NCBI RefSeq assembly: GCF_000455265.1
Contig: NZ_HG005139.1
Location: 2,101,758 to 2,140,324 of the forward strand
Direction: 5' to 3'
Length of the DNA stretch: 38,567 nt
From: Paenibacillus antibioticophila
Lineage (GTDB): Bacteria; Bacillota; Bacilli; Paenibacillales; Paenibacillaceae
The notes under the pieces were generated by a model. It ran no database searches. It had not been told where the DNA came from and saw only the letters and a program-made list of their open reading frames with translations. Shown here piece by piece: positions 1 through 8,308 of the stretch (the stretch's first letter is position 1; each line of letters begins with the position of its first letter). The position numbers were made by a program, and so were the translations under genes.

Positions 1-491
1 TCCTTGCCTTGCACGCGGTAGCCGCCGATCTGATTGACCGATTGCGGTGTCAAGCCGATATGACCCAGCACCGGCACGCCTGCCTGGACAATGCTCTGCA
101 CCTGAAGCGCAATCTCCGCACCGCCCTCCATTTTAACCGCATGGGCATGGCCTTCCTGCATGATTCTTCTTACTGTCCGGAGCGTCTCATCAATGCTCCC
201 GTGATATGTCATGAATGGCAAATCCGCTACAATGAACGTATTCCCGGCAGCACGAGCGACAGAACGGGTATGATAGACGATATCGTCCGTAGTCACCGGA
301 ATCGTGGAATCATAACCCAATACTACATTGCCCAGCGAATCGCCAACAAGAATGATGTCGATATCCGCTTCCTCCGCCAGCTTCGCGGAAGGGTAGTCAT
401 AGGCCGTAATCATCGTGATCGGGTTGCCTTCCTGCTTCATTTTTTTCATCTTCACAATGTTTAGTGCACGTTTTTCAGCCATCGTTGTCAT
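1..491 (-). CDS. panB: 3-methyl-2-oxobutanoate hydroxymethyltransferase, N-terminal part
   Basis: PanB makes ketopantoate from 2-oxoisovalerate and 5,10-methylene-tetrahydrofolate, the first committed step of pantothenate synthesis in the cytoplasm. The gene runs off the left edge, leaving about 163 of the usual ~280 residues. Translation of the minus strand shows family stretches: TAYDYPSAK near the N-terminus, then [32 protein letters not shown] and [25 protein letters not shown] sequence at the edge. Two in-frame ATGs are possible, at 491 and 482. AGGAGG lies 3-4 bases before the first and about 12 before the second, so the start is not settled. It is the next gene after birA on the same strand, as in B. 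subtilis, but has its own leader of about 240 bases. Identity is secure; the C-terminal part is not in view. Confidence 0.93.
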   Translation of the reverse strand, partial: MTTMAEKRALNIVKMKKMKQEGNPITMITAYDYPSAKLAEEADIDIILVGDSLGNVVLGYDSTIPVTTDDIVYHTRSVARAAGNTFIVADLPFMTYHGSIDETLRTVRRIMQEGHAHAVKMEGGAEIALQVQSIVQAGVPVLGHIGLTPQSVNQIGGYRVQGK

Positions 492-534
492 TATCCTCCT
501 TCGGTATTTTGCACACCAGGATATTCTGGACGCA

Positions 535-566
535 CAAAAAAAACCTTTTAGTTTGGCACTAAAGGT
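535..566 (-). terminator. Intrinsic terminator in the panB leader (possible attenuator)
   Basis: On the minus strand ACCTTTAGT and ACTAAAAGGT form a stem with one bulged A and a 5-base loop, followed by eight T. It lies between the birA stop and the panB start, only about 45 bases before panB. It may end readthrough from the birA operon. Because it also lies downstream of two structured hairpins and a candidate promoter, it could equally be an attenuator inside the panB leader. Confidence 0.75.
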
Positions 567-580
567 CCCGAATCCACACA

Positions 581-640
581 AAAGAAGAGTCGTCTTTCGC
601 TCGTTCTTTCTGTCTCGGTCCTCATCGGCTCAGAGCAGAA
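581..640 (-). promoter_or_regulatory. Two tandem bulged hairpins in the panB leader, Pan-motif-like
   Basis: On the minus strand, 640-608 folds as TTCTG + CTC ... GAG + bulged A + CAGAA. The next hairpin, 609-581, folds as AAAGAA + GAG + CG, loop AAAGA, CG + bulged A + CTC + TTCTTT, with one unpaired C on the 5' side. The Pan RNA motif is a described hairpin family with bulged adenosines, often in tandem, found in 5' UTRs of pantothenate genes in Bacillota. Position, tandem arrangement and bulged A agree with it; I could not test against the covariance model, so the name is an inference. Confidence 0.5.
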
Positions 641-739
641 TCCATGCGATCTTGGAAACTCTGTACTACTTACCTGTCTAACTTAAGTCTGCCCATTGGA
701 GTGCAATTCGATTTCAAATCGATATCGCCTCATGTGGAC

Positions 740-748
740 AGTATAACA
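740..748 (-). promoter_or_regulatory. panB: Candidate extended -10 promoter for panB
   Basis: The minus strand reads TGTTATACT, an extended -10 (TGn plus TATACT), just downstream of the birA stop. No good -35 is seen at 17 bases. A start near 733 would give a leader of about 240 bases that contains both bulged hairpins and the terminator. Confidence 0.4.
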
Positions 749-767
749 AATTGCAAAACATTTTACA

Positions 768-1745
768 TCAGTCAAGTTCAAGTTCTCCGGAAAAAATCGT
801 GGCAAGCGCTCCGGATTCATCCAGAATCACTAATCCGCCAGAATCATCCAGGGCGACTGCTCTGCCGGTATTCATCCCCTGATGACCGGCGACCGACACG
901 CCCCGCCCTAGCGTGACGGACATGTCCTCCCACAGTAATCTGATCGGCTGGAAGCCTTCAGCTTGATAAAGCTCCATTAGCTGCTCCATTCGAAGAAGCA
1001 CCTCTGCCGCAAGCTCCGCCCGGTCTTGAGTCTGACCCGCAGCCAGCTTTAGCGAGGTAGCGACGCCCTGCAAATGCTCGGGGAGGTCTTCCTGCTCCAG
1101 ATTAACATCAATTCCGATCCCCGCGATGCAATATTTCATCCGGGTATCTTCCCCTGCCGATTCAAGAAGAATCCCGCATATCTTCTTGCCGCCTGCAAGC
1201 AGATCGTTCGGCCACTTGATGCCGGCCTCCACACCGGTTACCTTGCGTATCGCCAGGCATACTGCTACTGCGGTCATCAAGGTAAGCTGCGGAGCGGACC
1301 TTAGTGGCAGCTCGGGACGCAGCACCAGGCTCATCCAAATGCCCTTGCCGGCTGGAGAATGCCAGCTGCGCCCTTGTCTTCCTCTACCTACAGTCTGCTG
1401 CTCAGCAAAAACAAGCGTCCCCTCCGGCTCCCCTTCCTCTGCCAATTCCTTGGCTACGATTTGGGTGGAGCTTGTTACGCTCAGCAGTTGCAGCTTCCTC
1501 CCATAGAGCTTCGTCTGCAAATACCGCTCCAGCCGTTCGGCAGTCATTAGATCCGGGGCATGAAGGAGACGGTACCCCCTGCGGGATACCGCATCAAATT
1601 CATAACCTTCTTCCCTTAGCTTGTTAATCTGCTTCCAGACTGCGGTTCGGCTGATCTTCAGCAGCTTGCTTAAGTCTTCTCCGGACAAATATTCCCCTGT
1701 TGCAGCATGTTCCTTCAGCAAGGTTAACAGTCTAGATGTGTCCAT
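768..1745 (-). CDS. birA: Bifunctional biotin-protein ligase / biotin operon repressor
   Basis: BirA makes biotinyl-AMP, transfers biotin to a lysine of carboxylase carrier domains, and can repress biotin genes. The 325-residue protein has the group II layout. Residues 1-62 are a winged helix-turn-helix (LSGEDLSKLLKISRTAVWKQ). The catalytic domain contains the adenylate-binding loop GRGRQGRSW at 120-128 and the KWPNDLL motif at 177-183 with its catalytic lysine. A small C-terminal SH3-like domain follows. The HTH indicates a DNA-binding role and not only a ligase. The start ATG lies inside the 3' end of cca (14-base overlap), so the two are translationally coupled. The order cca-birA-panB matches B. 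subtilis. Confidence 0.95.
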   Translation of the reverse strand: MDTSRLLTLLKEHAATGEYLSGEDLSKLLKISRTAVWKQINKLREEGYEFDAVSRRGYRLLHAPDLMTAERLERYLQTKLYGRKLQLLSVTSSTQIVAKELAEEGEPEGTLVFAEQQTVGRGRQGRSWHSPAGKGIWMSLVLRPELPLRSAPQLTLMTAVAVCLAIRKVTGVEAGIKWPNDLLAGGKKICGILLESAGEDTRMKYCIAGIGIDVNLEQEDLPEHLQGVATSLKLAAGQTQDRAELAAEVLLRMEQLMELYQAEGFQPIRLLWEDMSVTLGRGVSVAGHQGMNTGRAVALDDSGGLVILDESGALATIFSGELELD

Positions 1746-3069
1746 ACGTATTCACCACAGCTTTCGCATGTTCAAGAAGTACATTTCTCTCATTTGTTAA
1801 TTCCCCTGCCGCAACGGCAAGGAGTAATCCGTTTAACAGCTCTGTTAACCAAGGGCCGCCTTTCCGCCCGGTTGCGGCAATAATCTCACCGCCGCTTAGC
1901 TTCAGATCCGACAGAGCAAATACGGTGATCGCTCTATACCACTCTGCCTCCGGGAAATTCTCCGTTAGAAGGTTAGCTTTACCTGGATCGTTCTCTTCGT
2001 TTTCCGGACGGTGGTTCTTAATCAGAGCCTTTCTCCGCAGCAGCCAGCCTTCCGCCGTCTCCTTGCCGAGCCGAAGCGTCGTCTCGATGAACCGGGTTCT
2101 CCGTGCTTCCAGCGAAATGGAGCGATCTTCATTCAGCGTGTTCATCACTTCATCGAAGATGATGATGTTGGACACCGCCTGGGACAGCTTCCTTGAAAAT
2201 GTCCAGCGCTTCAGCATCGGGACTGCCTCCTCACCGCGAACGCTCAAGCCTTGAAGCAGCAGCGACCATCGAAGCTCCGGCAGCTCCGCCCCTTCGGCAT
2301 GCTCGATGGCAGCCAGCCAGCCATTCGGCGCTTCCTTGACAGGCCACCGCAGCGCCGACATCGGAACAGGTGCGTTTATGTATTCTAGCAAACCGCTTCT
2401 CCGCAGCAGTTCCAGCCCCCGCAGGGGGCGAGGGCCTGTGATCATCTTTTCCAGCTCAGTGCGAATACGCTCTGTTGCGATAAAGGCGATCTTGTCGCGG
2501 CAAATTCGAAGACCGGACCAGGTGCTCTTGGTCAGACGGAAGCCGAAGACCGAAGCGAACCGAACAGCCCGCACCATGCGCAGAGCATCCTCATCAAAGC
2601 GTTCCGCAGCACTCCCTACCGCACGAATGACACCCGCTTCAATATCCTGAAGCCCGTGATACGGGTCGCTAATCTGTCCGTGACGATCCATTGCGATAGC
2701 ATTCATCGTGAAATCACGCCGCTGCAAATCCTGCTCAAGTTCACGCACATACTGCACCTCGGAGGGCCTGCGGTGCCCCTCATATTCCGCTTCCTTGCGA
2801 AAGGTCGTCACCTCGAACGCATGATCCTCCATCAGCACAGTTACAGTACCATGCTGAATTCCGGTCGGCACAGTCCGGTCAAACAGAGCAACGACCTGTT
2901 CCGGTGTGGCCGAGGTTGCAATATCCATATCGTGAACCGGGCGCCCCATCAATTCATCCCGAACGCACCCGCCTACGAAGTAGGCTTCGAAGCCCTGCAA
3001 CGCAAGCCGTTCCAGCACCAGCTCCCCCTGATGAACCATCAGGGGGGGAACCATTTTCCATCTGTTCAT
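1732..3069 (-). CDS. cca: CCA tRNA nucleotidyltransferase
   Basis: This enzyme adds or repairs the 3' CCA of tRNAs. Class II features are present near the N-terminus: the active-site stretch YFVGGCVRDELMG followed by DMDIATSA (metal-binding DxD), then RRDFTMNAIAMD and DEDALRMVRAVRFASVFGF. The gene could be read from a TTG at 3114, but the ATG at 3069 has GGAGG eight bases upstream and gives the usual family N-terminus (445 residues), so I chose it. That leaves 41 bases after the bshA stop. It overlaps birA by 14 bases. It is part of the leftward dapB-mgsA-bshB1-bshA-cca-birA operon. Confidence 0.95.
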   Translation of the reverse strand: MNRWKMVPPLMVHQGELVLERLALQGFEAYFVGGCVRDELMGRPVHDMDIATSATPEQVVALFDRTVPTGIQHGTVTVLMEDHAFEVTTFRKEAEYEGHRRPSEVQYVRELEQDLQRRDFTMNAIAMDRHGQISDPYHGLQDIEAGVIRAVGSAAERFDEDALRMVRAVRFASVFGFRLTKSTWSGLRICRDKIAFIATERIRTELEKMITGPRPLRGLELLRRSGLLEYINAPVPMSALRWPVKEAPNGWLAAIEHAEGAELPELRWSLLLQGLSVRGEEAVPMLKRWTFSRKLSQAVSNIIIFDEVMNTLNEDRSISLEARRTRFIETTLRLGKETAEGWLLRRKALIKNHRPENEENDPGKANLLTENFPEAEWYRAITVFALSDLKLSGGEIIAATGRKGGPWLTELLNGLLLAVAAGELTNERNVLLEHAKAVVNTYGHI

Positions 3070-3110
3070 AGGATCAGCCTCCAAGCACACTTCTCGTGCA
3101 AATCTAAGAC

Positions 3111-4271
3111 TCAAGGACAGATTTGATTCACGCCGGGAGTCTCGCGTTGAAGCACTCGATAGTAAATGGACTCGTAAGTCCGCATCATCCGTTCGCTGCT
3201 AAAATCATTCTTGGCGCGATACAGACAGGCTTCGCGAAATCTCTTCATCTGTTCAGGCTGGGTCAGCAAGGTGAGACAATGTTCAGCCATCGCATCCACA
3301 TCGCCAATCGGAGCCAGATAGCCGGTCTCGCCGTGTGTTATCAATTCCGGAATACCTCCCGCAATGGAGCCCACCGTAGGCACACCGCACGCCATTGCCT
3401 CCAGCGCGACAAGCCCGAAGCTCTCCTTCTCGGAAGGAAGCAGCAGCAGATCCGCCATGGAGATCACCTGGGCGATATCATCCTGTTTGCCCAGAAAATG
3501 CACCTTATCCTCTATCCCCATCTCCCGGATCTTCCATTGAATCTTTGGAAGGTCCGGGCCTTCGCCGACAAATAACAGCTTTGCAGGCATCTGCTCCTGA
3601 ACCTTCTTGAATACTTCAACCACATCGCCAACCCGCTTCACCGGCCGGAAATTCGAAATATGCATCAATACCTTTTCGCCCGGTTCTGCAAAGTCGCTTT
3701 TGCAGTTGCAGGTATTTCGCGGATAATATTCTCGCGGATCTACGAAATTATAGGTCAGATCGATCTCGCGGGTAATATCCAGTACTTCCCGGGTCTCCCG
3801 GGTCAGATCCTTGGACACCGAGGTTACAGCATCGCTCTCATTAATGGCAAGCCGAATCAGATCCTTCAGCGACTCGTCCTGAGCCAGCACCGTAATATCC
3901 GTTCCATGCAAGGTCGTGACCACCTTCAGCTTATCGCCGACCATCTGCTTGGCCAGGAAGGCGCACACAGCATGCGGAACGGCATAGTGTACATGAAGCA
4001 CGTCCAGCTCCTGCTGCTTGGCGACTTGAGCCATTTTCGTAGCTAACGATAGATCATAAGGCGGATAGCGGAACACATAATAGTCGCTGACATCCACTTC
4101 GTGATACTTAATATTTTTATGAAAGCTGCCAAGACGGAAAGGAACACTATGCGATATAAAATGAACCTCATGCCCCTTCTCCGCAAGCAGCTTGCCGAGT
4201 TCTGTCGCAACTACTCCTGACCCGCCGAGTGACGGGTAACATGTAATGCCGATCTTCAGAAATGAATCCAT
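3111..4271 (-). CDS. bshA: N-acetyl-alpha-D-glucosaminyl L-malate synthase
   Basis: BshA is a GT4 glycosyltransferase that joins GlcNAc from UDP-GlcNAc to L-malate, the first step of bacillithiol synthesis. The 386-residue sequence shows a GT-B fold pattern: N-terminal GITCYPSLGGSGVVATELGK (6-25), HVHYAVPHA near 93-101, HISNFRPVKRV near 204-214, and the EX7E nucleotide-sugar motif in ESFGLVALEAMACG (E283 and E291). The next gene in the operon is bshB1, which acts on the BshA product; this pairing separates BshA from other GT4 enzymes. Its stop is followed after 41 bases by the cca ATG. Confidence 0.95.
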   Translation of the reverse strand: MDSFLKIGITCYPSLGGSGVVATELGKLLAEKGHEVHFISHSVPFRLGSFHKNIKYHEVDVSDYYVFRYPPYDLSLATKMAQVAKQQELDVLHVHYAVPHAVCAFLAKQMVGDKLKVVTTLHGTDITVLAQDESLKDLIRLAINESDAVTSVSKDLTRETREVLDITREIDLTYNFVDPREYYPRNTCNCKSDFAEPGEKVLMHISNFRPVKRVGDVVEVFKKVQEQMPAKLLFVGEGPDLPKIQWKIREMGIEDKVHFLGKQDDIAQVISMADLLLLPSEKESFGLVALEAMACGVPTVGSIAGGIPELITHGETGYLAPIGDVDAMAEHCLTLLTQPEQMKRFREACLYRAKNDFSSERMMRTYESIYYRVLQRETPGVNQICP

Positions 4272-4312
4272 CCGCCAGCGGCCTCCTTGATTCCTTAATT
4301 CACAAGTATAGT

Positions 4313-5032
4313 TTATGAGCGGCTGGCTCCGAACAGATGAACAAGATAAGGTGTCTTTACCGTGAAGCCTTCGGCATAAGGAATCAGCCGGGCTTGGCCC
4401 AGTAAGGCATCTCTGGCCTGCACCCTTTCGATATACCCCTGATTCAGCGGCGTCGGCGCAGCATCGTCACCTTCCGCTTTTATGAACTGGGAACGGTAAC
4501 AGCCAAGAGCCTGCTGTTTGAGCGCATAATGGTCCGTTACATCCACCAGCACATCCGGGGTTGTCCAGTCGTTAATATAGTAAAAATAAAGCTCCGGCAG
4601 ACTAACCGCCGGCTTGTCCGGCATATACCGGCGCAGCTTCGCATTAAATACCGCCTCTTGCACCAGCTTGCTGCAGGCTACATGATCGGGATGGCGATCC
4701 TCCCAATGAGGAGCAAACACCATCTTCGGTGCATAGGTGCGAATCAGTTCAGTTACGGCAGCAATCTGTTCCGGTGTCCCGAATAGCCCGCGGTCCGGCA
4801 GACCGAGATTTATGCGCATGGCAACGCCTAGCACTCGGGCAGCCGCATCGGCTTCTTGAAGCCTTAGCTCTACCGTGCCATTCGAGGACAATTCGGCCTG
4901 CGTCAGATCACACAGACCAACCCGCATACCGGCAGCGGTATGCTTAGCAATTGTGCCTGCCATCCCAATCTCCGCATCATCTGCATGAGCACCGAACACA
5001 AGGATGTCCAACGGTTCTACAGATGTACTCAT
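4313..5032 (-). CDS. bshB1: Bacillithiol biosynthesis deacetylase BshB1
   Basis: A zinc-dependent LmbE/PIG-L family deacetylase that removes the acetyl group from GlcNAc-malate, the second bacillithiol step. In 239 residues it has the metal and catalytic motif GAHADDAEIG (AHADD at 15-19) and the second metal motif HPDH at 114-117. It lies two bases after mgsA and 41 bases before bshA on the same strand, which supports the bacillithiol assignment over other LmbE-type deacetylases. Cysteine ligation (bshC) is not encoded in this window. Confidence 0.93.
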   Translation of the reverse strand: MSTSVEPLDILVFGAHADDAEIGMAGTIAKHTAAGMRVGLCDLTQAELSSNGTVELRLQEADAAARVLGVAMRINLGLPDRGLFGTPEQIAAVTELIRTYAPKMVFAPHWEDRHPDHVACSKLVQEAVFNAKLRRYMPDKPAVSLPELYFYYINDWTTPDVLVDVTDHYALKQQALGCYRSQFIKAEGDDAAPTPLNQGYIERVQARDALLGQARLIPYAEGFTVKTPYLVHLFGASRS

Positions 5033-5034
5033 CC

Positions 5035-5454
5035 TTAACCCAATCCCGGCTTGTTGGATTCTACCAGCTCACGCCAGCCGAAATCTCCGCGATCCAGAGC
5101 ACGAACCAGAATCTCAGCCGTAGCCAAATTCGTCGCGACAGGAATACCGTGCACATCGCACAATCTCAACAGCGCGGTAATGTCCGGCTCGTGAGGCTGT
5201 GCCATTAATGGATCACGGAAGAAGAGCACGAGATCCATTTCATTTTGCGCGATCAGAGCGCCGATTTGCTGGTCGCCGCCAAGCGGCCCGGAGAGGAAGC
5301 GGTGAATCTGCAGATCTGTCGCTTCCATAATACGCATCCCCGTCGTACCGGTCGAATACAGCTTCTTCCCCCTGAACACATGCTCATAGGCAATGACAAA
5401 ATTAACGATATCTTCTTTCTTACGGTCGTGTGCAATAAAAGCGATATTCAACAT
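5035..5454 (-). CDS. mgsA: Methylglyoxal synthase
   Basis: MgsA converts dihydroxyacetone phosphate to methylglyoxal and phosphate, a bypass of lower glycolysis when phosphate is scarce. At 139 residues it has the usual length. It carries the family signature [10 protein letters not shown] (56-65), with D61 at the position of the catalytic Asp of the E. coli enzyme, and QPHEPD (87-91) with the conserved His. It sits between dapB and bshB1. The proximity to bacillithiol genes is notable because bacillithiol helps detoxify methylglyoxal in Bacillus. Confidence 0.95.
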   Translation of the reverse strand: MLNIAFIAHDRKKEDIVNFVIAYEHVFRGKKLYSTGTTGMRIMEATDLQIHRFLSGPLGGDQQIGALIAQNEMDLVLFFRDPLMAQPHEPDITALLRLCDVHGIPVATNLATAEILVRALDRGDFGWRELVESNKPGLG

Positions 5455-5472
5455 GTTCTCTCTCTCCCCTTA

Positions 5473-6279
5473 CTATCCATCCATTAAATGTTCGAAACCA
5501 TAAACCATGCCCTCGCATTGAAGCACTTTCTTGACCGCCAAATTAACGCCCGGCATATATCCTGCACGCTCGAAGGAATCGTGGCGTATCTTGAGACTCT
5601 GCCCGAATCCGCCAAAGATGACCTCCTGCTGCGCAAATACTCCAGGCAGCCGGACACTGTGGATTCTAAAGCCATTATAATAGCCGCCTCTTGAGCCTTC
5701 AATCGTCTCTTCCTCGTTCGGATTGCCCTGGCGCAGCTCTTCCCGGTTAGCCGCAATCAGTTCAGCGGTCTTCACCGCCGTTCCCGAAGGCGCATCCAGC
5801 TTCTGATCCCCATGATATTCGATAATCTCCAGATGCGGAAAATATTTGGCTGCTTCCGCGGCGAACTTCATCATCAGAATCGCGCCGATTGAGAAGTTTG
5901 GTGCAATGAGCCCGCCAAGCTTCTTGGCCCGGCACTGCTTGTCCAGATCCTCGATCTGTTCCGGCGTGAAGCCGGTCGTACCGATTACAGGAGCAACGCC
6001 ATGCTTGATGGCTAGCTCGGTATTTCCGTATGCCGATGCCGGGGTAGTAAAATCGACCATGACGTGCGGCTTGCTCTCAAGCAGCGCAAGCTCCAGGTCG
6101 GATGTCAGTCTTACACCGCAAGGCTTCAATCCCGCCAGGGTCCCTGCATCCTCCCCATCATTGTCGATGCTGATGGCGGCAACCAGCTCCAGACTTTCAT
6201 CCTCCAGCACCATTTTGACGACTTCGCGTCCCATTCTGCCTGCTGCACCAGCCACAGCAACTCTGATTCTATCCGTCAT
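5473..6279 (-). CDS. dapB: 4-hydroxy-tetrahydrodipicolinate reductase
   Basis: DapB reduces the DapA product with NAD(P)H on the route to meso-diaminopimelate and lysine. The 268 residues include the Rossmann loop GAAGRMGREV (11-20) and the catalytic and substrate segment EYHGDQKLDAPSGTA (155-168), with H156 and K160 in the positions of the E. coli catalytic pair. The second His of the usual HH pair is Gly here, a small departure. The gene lies 18 bases upstream of mgsA and starts the metabolic part of the operon. Confidence 0.95.
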   Translation of the reverse strand: MTDRIRVAVAGAAGRMGREVVKMVLEDESLELVAAISIDNDGEDAGTLAGLKPCGVRLTSDLELALLESKPHVMVDFTTPASAYGNTELAIKHGVAPVIGTTGFTPEQIEDLDKQCRAKKLGGLIAPNFSIGAILMMKFAAEAAKYFPHLEIIEYHGDQKLDAPSGTAVKTAELIAANREELRQGNPNEEETIEGSRGGYYNGFRIHSVRLPGVFAQQEVIFGGFGQSLKIRHDSFERAGYMPGVNLAVKKVLQCEGMVYGFEHLMDG

Positions 6280-6301
6280 CCTGATACCTCCACTTGTTCA
6301 A

Positions 6302-6832
6302 CTAGGTTTTCATGGTTTTGCGTATTCTTTGCTCCAGTTCTCGAAGCTGTGTCGCCACCGCTTCATCCTGGGGCAGTGACGATGCATCCCGAAGCGCCTT
6401 CAGCGCATTCACATATTGACCCGTCTCGGCATAGGCAATAGCTAACCACACCTGTGAATCCACAGATAGCGGATCCAGCTGGACGGCCCGCTTCAACAGT
6501 CGTATCGCAGATGATGAATTGCTTCCCTGTGACGAACTGCTAGAGGAAGAATCCAAACGCTTCTTGGCCAGCTGTGTTAGCTCCTTGGCTTGTATCCGGT
6601 CAAAATGCAGCTTATATTCCTCCTGCGCAGGCATTAATGCGAATGCGAGTCTGGCGTTGGCAATGGCTTTGTCCAGCCTGTTGCTTCGCGCACATGTAAT
6701 GGAGCACCGATAATGAATATCTGCGTTATCCGGCTCAATAGCGAGCGCCTGGTCAAACCAGGATATCGCCTGTTCAAAATCATTATTGTAAATGCTGCGG
6801 TATGCCTTCTTAAGATAGTCCTCCGCCTTCAT
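6302..6832 (-). CDS. Tetratricopeptide repeat protein
   Basis: A 176-residue cytoplasmic TPR protein of unknown specific role, probably a protein-protein adaptor. TPR-like helices are visible in DYLKKAYRSIYNNDFEQAISWFDQALAIEPDN and again in AIRLLKRAVQLDPLSVDSQVWLAIAYAETGQYVNALKAL, with a serine-rich linker (SSSSSSQGSNSSS) between them. An upstream ATG at 6919 would add 29 residues overlapping the next gene's 3' end. The ATG at 6832 has a purine-rich GGGGGGAAG just before it and begins the TPR directly, so I chose it. It lies between ypjD and dapB, an insertion compared with B. subtilis. Confidence 0.75.
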   Translation of the reverse strand: MKAEDYLKKAYRSIYNNDFEQAISWFDQALAIEPDNADIHYRCSITCARSNRLDKAIANARLAFALMPAQEEYKLHFDRIQAKELTQLAKKRLDSSSSSSSQGSNSSSAIRLLKRAVQLDPLSVDSQVWLAIAYAETGQYVNALKALRDASSLPQDEAVATQLRELEQRIRKTMKT

Positions 6833-6884
6833 CTGCTTCCCCCCTGTCATGGGCTGTTCACAGTACAGCATATGACAGAGGTTC

Positions 6885-7217
6885 TTATTCGGTGTCCTTA
6901 CGAGTCCAACGATTCGCATCGCGAGTATTGAATTTATGCATCACTTTATTGTGAGCTTCCGTCAGATCGATGCCCAGCGAATTGGCGAAGCACATGGTGA
7001 TAAACATAATGTCCCCAAGCTCCAATTCAATGGAATTATCCGCTTCGTCTGCTTTTTTCTTCTTCTCGCCATAGCTATGATTGACCTCTCGGGCCAACTC
7101 TCCGACTTCTTCACTCATTCTAGCCATCAACGCAAGCGGACTGAAATAGCCTTCCTTAAACTGCGATATGTATCGGTCCACTTCACGCTGCATTTCGGCG
7201 AGAGACTTCTCTTCCAT
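6885..7217 (-). CDS. ypjD: MazG-like nucleotide pyrophosphohydrolase
   Basis: A 110-residue single-domain MazG-type protein, expected to hydrolyse nucleoside triphosphates to monophosphate and pyrophosphate as house-cleaning. The metal-binding signature is visible: SEEVGELAREV (EExxE, about 36-40) and ELELGDIMF (about 65-72). It is the first gene of the leftward operon, with divergent ypjC-like gene upstream. B. subtilis ypjD has the same place next to dapB, which supports the symbol. The actual substrate is not known from sequence. Confidence 0.85.
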   Translation of the reverse strand: MEEKSLAEMQREVDRYISQFKEGYFSPLALMARMSEEVGELAREVNHSYGEKKKKADEADNSIELELGDIMFITMCFANSLGIDLTEAHNKVMHKFNTRDANRWTRKDTE

Positions 7218-7357
7218 CCGACATTCCTCCGCAAGTTGTGAGTTTCATCCCTATGTTATCGCAAAGCAGTTTTGAAGACAAATCATTTTTAATCACACGA
7301 AAAAAAGATATACTAAGTAAGTATGCGAAAAATTCACTTTCTATGGATAGGTGAGGG

Positions 7358-8230
7358 ATGAAATTAATGAATTCATTTAAAGTATCGGGAGTCGTGAAAA
7401 CGGTGCTTCCTATTTTATTGGGAACCGCAATCTATGCCTTCGGACTTCTCTATTTTATTATACCCAATCAGCTTATGGAGGGAGGGGTGACCGGAATCAC
7501 GATCCTGCTCAAATACGCTTTTGGTATTTCACCATCGTTCTCCAATTTGCTTCTGAATATCCCGCTATTCTTTCTGGGATGGAAAATTCTTGGCGGACGC
7601 CAGATTGTTTATACCGGAATCGGGATCGGTTCGTTGTCCTTTTTCTTATGGATCTTCGAAAAGATGATTGAGCACGGCTGGATCGAAACCTTCGAAACGG
7701 ATTTTATTCTGGCCTCTCTCTATGCAGGTGTAACGCTTGGCGCTGGACTTGGCATTGTATTTCGATTCGGCGGCACGACGGGCGGATCCGATATTGTAGC
7801 CCGAATTCTGAACCGCAAATACGGCTTCAGTATGGGACAGGTCATTCTGACTATCGATATTATCATTATTGCGCTGTCACTTTTCTATGTAGCGAAGGAA
7901 AATATTTTATACACCCTTGTCGCGGTATTCATCGCTTCCAAAGTTATCGACTTTATCCAGGAGGGGGCATACTCGGCCAAGGCCTTTACCATTATTAGTG
8001 ATCATGCTCCGGACATTGCGGATATGATTACGAAGGAAATGGATCGGGGAGTGACCTTGATCCCGGCGATCGGCGCCTACTCCAAGCAATCCAAATACAT
8101 GGCATACTGCGTCGTCTCCCGTCCGGAGATCCGCCGCCTTCATCAAATCGCAAAATCGGTCGACCCCCGGGCATTCATTATTATCAACGATGTGCATGAT
8201 GTGCATGGGGAAGGATTTAAGGAAGATTAG
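7358..8230 (+). CDS. ypjC: YitT family membrane protein (YpjC-like)
   Basis: An integral membrane protein of the YitT/DUF161 plus DUF2179 family, function unsettled. Several hydrophobic segments occupy residues ~15-190 (TVLPILLGTAIYAFGLLYFI, NLLLNIPLFFLGW, LGAGLGIVFRFGGTTGG, VILTIDIIIIALSLFYV). A soluble C-terminal DUF2179 domain follows (GVTLIPAIGAYSKQSKYMAY to the end). The ATG at 7358 lies right against GAGGG; the in-frame ATG nine bases downstream has better spacing to AGGTGAGGG and may be the real start. It is divergent from ypjD, and B. subtilis has a homologue in the same neighbourhood. Confidence 0.85.
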   Translation: MKLMNSFKVSGVVKTVLPILLGTAIYAFGLLYFIIPNQLMEGGVTGITILLKYAFGISPSFSNLLLNIPLFFLGWKILGGRQIVYTGIGIGSLSFFLWIFEKMIEHGWIETFETDFILASLYAGVTLGAGLGIVFRFGGTTGGSDIVARILNRKYGFSMGQVILTIDIIIIALSLFYVAKENILYTLVAVFIASKVIDFIQEGAYSAKAFTIISDHAPDIADMITKEMDRGVTLIPAIGAYSKQSKYMAYCVVSRPEIRRLHQIAKSVDPRAFIIINDVHDVHGEGFKED

Positions 8231-8262
8231 CATAAGGAAATGGCATTCTGTATTCCTTCGAT

Positions 8263-8293
8263 AAAAAAGGCGAGCTCCAAGGATTGGGCTCGC
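8263..8293 (-). terminator. Terminator of the ECF sigma operon
   Basis: On the minus strand GCGAGC-CCAA / TTGG-GCTCGC forms a strong two-part stem followed by CTTTTTT. It lies 16 bases past the anti-sigma-like gene stop and 33 bases past the convergent ypjC-like stop. Confidence 0.85.
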
Positions 8294-8308
8294 TAATTAT
8301 CCAGTAGA

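Noticed and set aside
491..767. T-box riboswitch in the panB leader
   Set aside because: The conserved T-box AGGGTGGNACCGCG and a specifier stem are absent; the two bulged hairpins fit a Pan-type leader better.
3070..3114. Longer cca protein from a TTG start
   Set aside because: The extra 15 residues are not family-like and the internal ATG has a better ribosome binding site.
7261..7357. Sigma-A promoter for the YitT-family gene at TATACT (7309-7314)
   Set aside because: The -10 is good, but the only TTGAAG lies 31 bases upstream and nothing at 16-18 bases resembles a -35, so I did not list it.
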